Source: Deltaproteobacteria bacterium
GTDB taxonomy: Bacteria > Desulfobacterota > Desulfobacteria > Desulfobacterales > SURF-15
Assembly: GCA_024644775.1 (NCBI GenBank)
Contig: JAHEHB010000255.1
Coordinates: 1-7,929 of the forward strand
DNA length: 7,929 bases
Direction: 5' to 3'
Part shown: in pieces, positions 1 through 5,996 of the stretch
Numbering within the stretch: position 1 is the first letter of the stretch
Layout: every line of letters starts with the position of its first letter
Made by a program: the position numbers and the translations under genes
The notes under the pieces: generated by a model
Told to the model about the DNA's origin: nothing
The model's input: only the letters and a program-made list of their open reading frames with translations
Database searches by the model: none

Positions 1-23
1 TTTTAACAATCGATTTTCAGTCG

Positions 24-1043
24 TCAGCTCACTAACGACAATGCTGCATCATACGCTTTCCGCGCCTCTTTTTCCAGCAATTGAGCCTGCCCCATGTATC
101 TTGGAGAATGGTGAAACAGGGTGTACTGTTTAACTTTTGCTCTTCCTGCGATGTTGCCTGCCTGCCAAGCGGTAAGATGGTATTTTTCCTGAGCGATATC
201 CCGATTCTTTTCGAGAAAAGCCGCCTCGATATATAAGTGATCCGAACCCCTGGCGAAGTTTACCAATTTCTCGGACTCCGATTCATTATAGACGACATCG
301 GCGATGTATGTCACTTTTTGACCCGATGTGATCAGGGCAATCTGATCTGCAAGATCTCCGAGCCGATAGCGTCTAATCGTCGGATTCTCCGTTCCCAATG
401 GAATATCGAATGGGGAATCGAGATCGGTATTGTCAAACAATGCGTGTTTGAATTTTTTGAGCCACGGACCGATTTCAAGGCCGAGGAAACTTACGGCGTC
501 CTTCTTTATATTCACGTGAAATCGTTCGGTGATTTTTAACCCTAAACAGGGTATGCGATGATTCAATATCACTCCTGATATGCTCAGAGCTGGTTCTTCC
601 AACAGAATTCCAGTAAACGGATTTTGTTGAATTCCGTCATTCGGAATAAAACCATTCTTGCAAGAATAATACCGGGTGAGAAGACAATCTTTTCGGACTT
701 CACCTATTTTTAATACGAATCGATTCTGATAAGAGGTAACCAGGTTCCAGGTATACCCTGCAAGTTTACCTTCGACGTTGCTCAAAAAGCCATCAGGACC
801 GTAAATAGACAGGACCTTTTCACGTCCAAGTAACAAACGCAGCAGTCTGTCGAAACCCACAAAATGATCCATATGTGTGTGAGATACGAACACATGACTA
901 ATTTTAAGGAGATCTCTGGTTGACAAGGCGTCGATATCTCCTAAATCAAATAGAATGGAGCGATTTTCGTAAAGAAATGGAATATAGAGACCCGGATCGC
1001 CAAAGGAATCATTGACGAGCCGTGGAAGAAAGGAAGGGCGCAT
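24..1043 (-). CDS. RNase Z-like MBL-fold metallo-hydrolase
   Basis: 339 residues, ATG start, complete. The metallo-beta-lactamase signature HTHMDH lies at residues 55-60, giving the expected zinc ligands H55, H57, D59 and H60. Further candidate ligands fit RNase Z order: H162 in NHRIPCLGLK, D249 in TYIADV, and H312 in HHSPRY. HLTAWQAGNIA at 289-299 resembles the RNase Z segment with the catalytic histidine. RNase Z (tRNase Z) cuts the 3' trailer from precursor tRNAs in the cytoplasm. Odd points: the usual GDTR motif around the bridging aspartate is degenerate (IADVVYN), and residues about 190-225 look like an insertion, so this is a divergent member and its substrate is not certain. It starts 2 bases after the stop of the 139-residue gene, without a clear ribosome binding site, suggesting translational coupling. 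An alternative is another MBL-fold phosphodiesterase or nuclease. Confidence 0.82.
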   Translation of the reverse strand: MRPSFLPRLVNDSFGDPGLYIPFLYENRSILFDLGDIDALSTRDLLKISHVFVSHTHMDHFVGFDRLLRLLLGREKVLSIYGPDGFLSNVEGKLAGYTWNLVTSYQNRFVLKIGEVRKDCLLTRYYSCKNGFIPNDGIQQNPFTGILLEEPALSISGVILNHRIPCLGLKITERFHVNIKKDAVSFLGLEIGPWLKKFKHALFDNTDLDSPFDIPLGTENPTIRRYRLGDLADQIALITSGQKVTYIADVVYNESESEKLVNFARGSDHLYIEAAFLEKNRDIAQEKYHLTAWQAGNIAGRAKVKQYTLFHHSPRYMGQAQLLEKEARKAYDAALSLVS

Positions 1044-1045
1044 GT

Positions 1046-1465
1046 TTAGGGGATAAACTTTCTTACTTCCTTGTGAATACAGCGATATATATCTTCGTCT
1101 GATCCGAAAATGTCAACAATATCTTTATGTTTTATGAGTTGTTCAATAACAAAAGCAGTCAGGTAAAGGCTGACGATGTTTGGCTGATTAACGAGTGTTC
1201 GAATCGGCGCAATCTGATAATCGATATCAAAGTCATTTGCTCGGCTTAACTTATCGAGACTTTGTTGAATCTGCTCCTCCAAGGTATTTTTGCTTGTGGT
1301 TTCGACAAGATTCGTCTCAACGAGTTTCATGGAAATAGCGTTGCTCAAAGGATCGATACAGTCTCTGATGCGATGAACGGCCTGCTTCCGCTCCCTTTCT
1401 ATGGATGTCTCTATTTTTGAGAGAAGGGATGATTCCCGCGTGCTTGGTCGAAAAATCTTAGACAT
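1046..1465 (-). CDS. unrecognised 139-residue helical protein
   Basis: I do not recognise this family. The protein is complete (ATG start, TAA stop), soluble-looking, charged and mostly predicted helical, with no signal peptide, transmembrane segment or cysteine cluster; it has one cysteine near residue 37 and one near 129. The N-terminal third is basic and rich in Arg, Lys, Glu and Ser. The C-terminal half (IAPIRTLVNQPNIVSLYLTA onward) is more hydrophobic and may pack as a helical bundle. It sits between recJ (107 bases upstream) and the RNase Z-like gene (2 bases downstream), so the two smaller genes are very probably one transcript and co-translated. A G-rich stretch (GGGGGT on the minus strand, about 1471-1476) may act as the ribosome binding site. 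It could be a partner or regulator of the hydrolase, but nothing in the sequence shows this. Confidence 0.75.
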   Translation of the reverse strand: MSKIFRPSTRESSLLSKIETSIERERKQAVHRIRDCIDPLSNAISMKLVETNLVETTSKNTLEEQIQQSLDKLSRANDFDIDYQIAPIRTLVNQPNIVSLYLTAFVIEQLIKHKDIVDIFGSDEDIYRCIHKEVRKFIP

Positions 1466-1534
1466 TGCCTACCCCCGATTATAGGATTAAATCGTGTTTA
1501 TTGGTTAATTTAGTAAAAAATTATATAATCCTCA

Positions 1535-1563
1535 ATAATAATTATAACCCCAAAGTAATGCAA
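1535..1563 (-). promoter_or_regulatory. candidate promoter for the 139-residue gene and RNase Z-like gene
   Basis: On the minus strand TTGCAT (1563-1558) and TATTAT (1540-1535) are 17 bases apart in a very AT-rich 107-base gap after recJ. Several further TATAAT strings occur in the same gap, so the exact start is open, and read-through from recJ is also possible. Confidence 0.35.
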
Positions 1564-1572
1564 GCAAAATAT

Positions 1573-3285
1573 TCAGATTTCCCCGATTACGATCTGTACA
1601 ATTTTATCGCCATTCCAATAATTCCAGCGAAGATGAAATGCCATCTTTTCAATGCGCTCATCGATGATGTTCAGCGGATCTACATTAAACTCTATCGCCC
1701 GAAAACGCTTTGCCGTCGAATTGGCGTCTTGCTGGAGTATCATTTGCCGGTGGTTTTTCCCGACGATTTTTTGCGACAACACCTTGATATCTTTGGCCAT
1801 AAATACAGGTTCCGGGTTGCCGGAACCAAACGGCTTCAACGTGTCGAGCGCATCCAGAAGGTCGGTTGATATATGATTTAAATCGAGCAGATAATCGATG
1901 GGCTGTGTTGGCTGATCATACGTTGTATTGATCTGTTCTTGGATAATCGTTTCGAAGTCGTCCTGAAAGCGTTCGATATTGTTTTTCTGAATCCTCAATC
2001 CTGCTGCCATGGCGTGTCCGCCGTAGGTATCAAGTCTGCTTTCACAGGCTTTTATCGCCTGATAAATATCAAGCCCTGCGATGCTTCTTGCGGAGCCTTT
2101 TCCAACATCACCTTTTGTGGAAATGAGTATTACTGGGCAAAACAGTTTGTCCACCAGGCGGGATGCGACAATACCCAGGACACCTTCATGCCATTTGGGA
2201 TTCGACAAAACAAGAGTGTTTTTATTCAGTAGTTTTGGATTGTTCGCTAAATAATCTTCAATTTCTACTATAATATTTTTTTCGGTAATTCGACGCTCCA
2301 TATTCATGTGGTTTAACGTACTTGCTAACTGGGCTGCAGATTCAACAGTATCCGCCGTCAGCAACTCCACCGCTGTTTTTGCGTGTTCCAGTCTACCCGG
2401 TGCATTAAGTCGGGGTGCCAACCGAAAGGCGATAGCGTCCGTATCAACCGTTTCCATACGTCCACTCACCTTAATGAGTGCGAAGATACCTGGACGATTC
2501 CCCGATTTGATTTGTTCAAAACCTATCTTTGTTAAAATCCGGTTTTCTTTGAGAAGTGGGACCTGGTCGGCGACAGTGCCCAGGGCCACCAGGTCGGACA
2601 ATTGTTTTAGATTCGGTTCCTGTCGAGGTTTCCAAAAACGCTTTTCACGTAAGTGTCTCCGAATGCAAATCAGAAGATTAAATGCGACACCAACTCCGGC
2701 AAGATGTTCAAATCCGGCGGTGCAATCAGGACGTTTCGGATTTACGACGGCATAGGCCGTCGGAAGCGTTTCAGGTACATTGTGGTGATCCGTTACGATG
2801 ACATCAATACCGATTTGGTTGGCGGCAAGAACTGCATGGTGACTTGAAATCCCGCAGTCTGCGGTGATGATAAGTTCGATGCGATTCGATACCGCCGTTT
2901 CATGGATATGGTGTGTCTGAAGACCGTAGCCTTCCTTGATCCGATGGGGTATGTAATAGGAAACAGAGGCGCCAATTGATCTTAAAAACTCATAATACAA
3001 AACGGTTGCTGTGATTCCATCCACATCATAGTCGCCAAATATAAGGATTTTTTCGTGATTAAAAATGGCGGTTACAATACGGTCAGCGGCCCTATCCATA
3101 TCCTTAATCGCGAAAGGGGGGCGCAAATCACGTAAGGAGGGACTCAAAAAGCGCTCGGCTTCAACTGTCGATACAATATTCCGATTAACGAGAATGGTGG
3201 CGAGGACATCACCACAATTTAAGAATTTGGAAAGATGATCGACTCGATTCCTGTCCGGAGATAATAGTTGCCATTTCTTTTTCAT
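1573..3285 (-). CDS. recJ: single-stranded-DNA-specific exonuclease RecJ
   Basis: RecJ degrades single-stranded DNA 5' to 3' in recombinational repair (RecFOR pathway), mismatch repair and base excision repair, using two metal ions. Counted from the ATG at 3285 the protein has 570 residues, the usual family length. DHH-phosphoesterase motifs occur in order: DYDVDG (85-90), TADCG (141-145), TDHHN (165-169), GVGVAF (197-202), DLVALGTVAD (231-240) and PRLNAPGRL (291-299). The DHHA1 motif GGHAMAAG is at 422-429 and the C-terminal OB-like part begins near PFGSGNPEP (485-493). The frame is open to a TTG at 3405, but those 40 extra residues do not resemble RecJ, overlap a likely promoter, and the family normally begins MKKKW, so the internal ATG is preferred. 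No clear Shine-Dalgarno precedes it. It is divergent from the DUF4911-miaB unit. Confidence 0.96.
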   Translation of the reverse strand: MKKKWQLLSPDRNRVDHLSKFLNCGDVLATILVNRNIVSTVEAERFLSPSLRDLRPPFAIKDMDRAADRIVTAIFNHEKILIFGDYDVDGITATVLYYEFLRSIGASVSYYIPHRIKEGYGLQTHHIHETAVSNRIELIITADCGISSHHAVLAANQIGIDVIVTDHHNVPETLPTAYAVVNPKRPDCTAGFEHLAGVGVAFNLLICIRRHLREKRFWKPRQEPNLKQLSDLVALGTVADQVPLLKENRILTKIGFEQIKSGNRPGIFALIKVSGRMETVDTDAIAFRLAPRLNAPGRLEHAKTAVELLTADTVESAAQLASTLNHMNMERRITEKNIIVEIEDYLANNPKLLNKNTLVLSNPKWHEGVLGIVASRLVDKLFCPVILISTKGDVGKGSARSIAGLDIYQAIKACESRLDTYGGHAMAAGLRIQKNNIERFQDDFETIIQEQINTTYDQPTQPIDYLLDLNHISTDLLDALDTLKPFGSGNPEPVFMAKDIKVLSQKIVGKNHRQMILQQDANSTAKRFRAIEFNVDPLNIIDERIEKMAFHLRWNYWNGDKIVQIVIGEI

Positions 3286-3375
3286 ATGCCCGGCATACCG
3301 TAAATCGAAAGAAGGGACAAGGTAAAAGGGAAGAGTTTTTCGTGCTAAGTGCTTTTCTATTAATCCATAAACGGT

Positions 3376-3381
3376 TATAAT
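3376..3381 (+). promoter_or_regulatory. candidate -10 box for the DUF4911-miaB unit
   Basis: A perfect TATAAT lies 80 bases before the DUF4911 ATG. The -35 position 17 bases upstream (TTTTCT, 3353-3358) is weak, so an activator or lower activity is likely. Confidence 0.4.
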
Positions 3382-3405
3382 AGAATTCAAATCTAACCTG
3401 GACAA
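3377..3405 (-). promoter_or_regulatory. candidate recJ promoter
   Basis: On the minus strand TTGTCC (3405-3400) and TATTAT (3382-3377) are separated by exactly 17 bases. The start point would lie near 3370, about 85 bases before the preferred ATG at 3285 and downstream of the TTG at 3405, which argues against that TTG as the recJ start. Confidence 0.45.
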
Positions 3406-3461
3406 GCCAGTTGGAGCGAAGCGTAAATCCCTTTTTTGCAGGGAACCAAACAGTTTGTTAA

Positions 3462-3722
3462 ATGAACCACAAAGAACACGAAGAAAATTTGGAAACCATT
3501 CAACGATACTACCGCGTGGAGCGTAGGGATATTTTTTTCATACAAACGATATTTGAATCCTATGAGGGCATTGCATCGGTATCCACAGTGAATCCCCGGG
3601 AAGGGATTGTGCGGCTGGCCGTATCACCAGGAAGTGAGAAAGACGTCGAAATGATATTTCATGATCTTCGAGAAAATGGCCTGTTCGTCGAGGATCTAAA
3701 CGAGCAAAAAAGCGATCAATGA
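3462..3722 (+). CDS. DUF4911 domain protein upstream of miaB
   Basis: 86-residue soluble protein. Residues about 16-75 (YYRVERRDIFFIQTIFESYE, then GIASVSTVNPREGIVRLAV and a helix) match what I remember of DUF4911, a small alpha-beta domain of unknown function common next to miaB in Desulfobacterota; the family assignment is from memory. The pattern suggests a compact, perhaps ACT-like or substrate-sensing fold, but this is inference. Its TGA overlaps the miaB ATG in the arrangement ATGA, so the two are translationally coupled, hinting at a role tied to tRNA methylthiolation. The start is uncertain: the ATG has no visible Shine-Dalgarno and the first codons are a 9-bp direct repeat (HKE/HEE). 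TTG at 3489 or GTG at 3516 in the same frame would both retain the domain. Confidence 0.8.
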   Translation: MNHKEHEENLETIQRYYRVERRDIFFIQTIFESYEGIASVSTVNPREGIVRLAVSPGSEKDVEMIFHDLRENGLFVEDLNEQKSDQ

Positions 3723-5158
3723 GATCAATGATATCCAAAACTGTGACATCCAAAACCGTGCGATCCAAAACTGTGAAACCCAAATCTGTTTACATTCATA
3801 CCATCGGATGCCAGATGAATGTTTATGATTCCCGTCATATTGCACAGTTGTTATTTTCGTTAGGTTACGAACAGACACCGTTTCTTGAAACGGCGGACAT
3901 GATTATCATGAATACCTGTACCATCAGGGAGAAAGCTGAACAAAAAGTCTTCAGTTTTCTGGGACGGCTTGCGACCCTCAAGAAAAAACGACCGGAGTTG
4001 CTTCTTGGAGTCGGGGGCTGTGTGGCGCAGCAGGAAGGCAAACATATGCTTCGGCGCATGCCTCACCTCAATTTTGTGTTTGGTACCCGTGCGGTTCCTC
4101 GGTTACCAAACATTATCGAACACGTTTTAAAGAAAAAGTGCCAAGTTGTTGATATCGATTTGACGGGAGAAATGTCCGAGCCCGATACCCTGAATAAAAT
4201 TCGAAGTAACAGTTCTCCGACTCGATTTGTGACGATTATGCGGGGTTGCGATAATTATTGCGCGTACTGCGTGGTTCCTCATGTACGGGGGAGGGAAACG
4301 AGCCGACCGTCGGAGGAAATTTTAGATGAAATTCACGCCTTGGTTGATTCAGGAGTAAAAGAAGTGACCCTCCTGGGACAGAATGTGAATAGCTACGGAA
4401 TAAAGGAGGGACAGTGCTCATTTTCTGAGTTGCTTACTGAAATAAATAAAATTCACGGACTCCTTAGGATTCGGTTCACCACATCCCACCCGAAGGATTT
4501 TTCAGATGATATAATCCACGCATTTAAAAATCTTGACAAATTGTGCCCTCATCTCCATCTGCCCGTTCAATCCGGTTCAAACCGCATATTAAAGCGGATG
4601 AATCGAAATTACACACGTGAGTTTTATCTGGAAAAAATCGAGAGACTGCGCGCTTTGTGTCCACAAGTTGCAATTACATCTGATTTTATTGTCGGTTTTC
4701 CTGGAGAAACCGAAGCCGATTTCAATGAGAGCGTTAAGTTGATAAAGTCCGCTGAGTATGATAGTTTATTTGTGTTTAAATATTCAGATCGGCCCAATGC
4801 ACCTGCAGCACAGTTTTCAAACAAGATTTCGGAGCTGGAAAAACAAAATCGTTTAAAGCAGATTCTTCATTTGCAGGCGCAAATTACCGAAGCAAAAAAC
4901 ACAACGCTTTTGGGTTCCACTCAGATGGTTTTAGTAGACGGCCACAGTAAAATGAACCCAACATTAAACACCATCCAGTGGACGGGGCGGACCCCCACGA
5001 ACAAAGTTGTGAATTTCGCAAATGATACGGGTGGGCCGTCGGGTGAAAGCAGCCTGATCGGAAGGCTGATTCGGGTGAAAATCGAAAAGACATTATCTCA
5101 TTCCCTCCTGGGAAAACAAATCGGAATGGGAGTTACTAAACCGGTCACTATGATTTAG
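3719..5158 (+). CDS. miaB: tRNA methylthiotransferase MiaB
   Basis: MiaB is a radical SAM enzyme that converts i6A37 to ms2i6A37 in tRNAs reading UNN codons, stabilising codon-anticodon pairing. This 479-residue protein has the full architecture. The UPF0004 domain carries cysteines C31 (TIGCQMN), C67 (NTCTIRE) and C101 (GGCVAQQ) for the auxiliary 4Fe-4S cluster. The radical SAM cluster CxxxCxxC is C177, C181 and C184 within RGCDNYCAYCVVPHVRGRE, which is MiaB-like rather than RimO or MtaB. Other motifs are LLGQNVNSYG (218-227), LPVQSGSN (281-288) and SDFIVGFPGET (321-331), followed by a TRAM domain at about 398-463 with TGRTPTNKVVNF. It is longer than usual at the N terminus: residues 5-24 are four five-residue repeats before the normal beginning (VYIHTIGCQMN). 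Earliest start is ATG 3719, overlapping the previous stop; ATG 3728 and GTGs within the repeat are alternatives. Confidence 0.95.
   Translation: MRSMISKTVTSKTVRSKTVKPKSVYIHTIGCQMNVYDSRHIAQLLFSLGYEQTPFLETADMIIMNTCTIREKAEQKVFSFLGRLATLKKKRPELLLGVGGCVAQQEGKHMLRRMPHLNFVFGTRAVPRLPNIIEHVLKKKCQVVDIDLTGEMSEPDTLNKIRSNSSPTRFVTIMRGCDNYCAYCVVPHVRGRETSRPSEEILDEIHALVDSGVKEVTLLGQNVNSYGIKEGQCSFSELLTEINKIHGLLRIRFTTSHPKDFSDDIIHAFKNLDKLCPHLHLPVQSGSNRILKRMNRNYTREFYLEKIERLRALCPQVAITSDFIVGFPGETEADFNESVKLIKSAEYDSLFVFKYSDRPNAPAAQFSNKISELEKQNRLKQILHLQAQITEAKNTTLLGSTQMVLVDGHSKMNPTLNTIQWTGRTPTNKVVNFANDTGGPSGESSLIGRLIRVKIEKTLSHSLLGKQIGMGVTKPVTMI
3731..3790 (+). repeat. four 15-bp tandem repeats in the 5' end of miaB
   Basis: Units at 3731-3745, 3746-3760, 3761-3775 and 3776-3790 share the core tCCAAAaCtGTg. 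The first and third are nearly identical and the fourth has drifted. The unit is a multiple of three and encodes SKTV-T, SKTV-R, SKTV-K, PKSV-Y in frame, so copy-number change would lengthen or shorten MiaB without a frameshift. Confidence 0.9.
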
Positions 5159-5176
5159 ATATTGTCGCATGTAAAG

Positions 5177-5216
5177 GCGTCGGATGATCCTACCGATGGG
5201 CGGGTTCATCCGACGC
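5177..5216 (+). terminator. hairpin after miaB, probable terminator or attenuator
   Basis: A perfect 11-bp inverted repeat, GCGTCGGATGA (5177-5187) with TCATCCGACGC (5206-5216), surrounds an 18-base loop that can pair a little further. It begins about 20 bases after the miaB stop. The following bases (TCGTTTCAATTT) are only moderately T-rich, so termination may be partial, leaving some read-through into the DUF151 gene. Confidence 0.65.
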
Positions 5217-5263
5217 TCGTTTCAATTTGATGATGTTTATTGAAAAATGCCGGATTGGGTGAA

Positions 5264-5268
5264 GGGAG
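5264..5268 (+). promoter_or_regulatory. ribosome binding site of the DUF151 gene
   Basis: GGGAG ends 10 bases before the ATG at 5279. It decides between this ATG and the in-frame TTG at 5240, which has no such site. Confidence 0.6.
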
Positions 5269-5278
5269 AACGAAAGCT

Positions 5279-5776
5279 ATGCTGCGTAAAGTCACCATCG
5301 CGGGGATGACAGTGGATCCATCTTCGAATACACCGATTATTATCTTAAAATCTGAAGAAGATGACCAGGCGATTCCCATATGGATCGGGTTGCTGGAAGC
5401 GACTGCCATTGCATCGGCGATTCAGAATATACAATTTGATCGTCCGATGACCCATGATCTCTTTAAAAATTTTTTGGATATGACTCAAATCGGTGTAACG
5501 AGAGTAGAGGTGTGTGATCTTAAGGATAATACCTTCTATGCAAAAATACATTTCGATTCAAAAGACAAAACCTTTAGTATGGACGCACGCCCAAGCGACG
5601 CGATCGCCATCGCCCTCCGTTTTAAGGCACCGATTTATTTGGACGATAAAGTCATCGAAAAGTCCAAGATGACAGAAGGTGTCTCCGAAATACTCGACGA
5701 GAGCGAAGAAGGTAAGAAATGGGCAGATTATCTTGAAAAACTCACCCCGGATGATTTCGGCAAATACAAGGTGTAA
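5279..5776 (+). CDS. bifunctional nuclease family protein (DUF151)
   Basis: 165-residue cytoplasmic protein, typical family length. Family hallmarks are visible: PIWIGLLEATAIASAI (33-48), RPMTHDLF (55-62) and DARPSDAIAIALR (102-114), followed by an acidic and helical C-terminal tail; the UVR motif that some members carry is absent. Members of this family (Pfam DNase-RNase) have been reported to have DNase and RNase activity in plants and to form compact dimers or trimers in bacterial structures; the bacterial role is not established. The ATG at 5279 is chosen over TTG 5240 because the protein family begins close to MLRKVTIAGM and a GGGAG motif precedes this ATG. It follows miaB by 120 bases with a hairpin between them. 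No good promoter was found in the gap, so read-through transcription from miaB is likely. Confidence 0.9.
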   Translation: MLRKVTIAGMTVDPSSNTPIIILKSEEDDQAIPIWIGLLEATAIASAIQNIQFDRPMTHDLFKNFLDMTQIGVTRVEVCDLKDNTFYAKIHFDSKDKTFSMDARPSDAIAIALRFKAPIYLDDKVIEKSKMTEGVSEILDESEEGKKWADYLEKLTPDDFGKYKV

Positions 5777-5852
5777 GTTATAATTCTGGCCATCGGCCAC
5801 AACCAAATCAGTGTTCTCAGCTTCGACTTCGCTTCGGACAGAATTTTGAACA

Positions 5853-5996
5853 GGTTTCAGGTTTCGGGTTTCAGGAATTGAGGTCTACTGGCGCCTCTTA
5901 TGAGAAATCTGGTTAAATCCCAAATCCCAAGCACCAATTTCCACGAGCAAAAGATTTCAAAATTTCAATTTTTGTCTTCTGTCATCAGTCTTCTGT
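5853..5996. repeat. cluster of short tandem repeats, mostly heptanucleotide
   Basis: Several different short tandem units lie together in the convergent intergenic region and the end of the epimerase gene. GGTTTC(A/G) occurs three times at 5853-5873, AAATCCC twice at 5915-5928, the octamers GATTTCAA/AATTTCAA at 5953-5968, and GTCTTCT/GTCATCA/GTCTTCT at 5974-5994. Three of the four families have a period of exactly 7. They resemble the short tandemly repeated repetitive heptamers first described in cyanobacteria; the resemblance is of type, not of demonstrated origin. Confidence 0.8.

Noticed and set aside
1465..1869. Open frame of 134 codons on the plus strand opposite the end of recJ
   Set aside because: Most of it lies antisense to the conserved RecJ C terminus, and its sequence shows no domain; it is a shadow frame.
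2306..2755. 149-codon plus-strand open frame inside recJ
   Set aside because: Fully antisense to conserved RecJ motifs, with composition typical of a reverse-complement frame.
3286..3405. Extension of RecJ by 40 residues from a TTG codon
   Set aside because: The extra residues are not RecJ-like, the TTG lies in a probable promoter -35 box, and the family normally starts at the internal MKKKW.
5787..5799. TGGCC-ATC-GGCCA hairpin after the DUF151 gene as a terminator
   Set aside because: Only a 5-bp stem with a 3-base loop and no T-run on the plus strand.
5853..5996. CRISPR array
   Set aside because: Units are 7 or 8 bases, directly tandem, with no spacers and no cas genes nearby.
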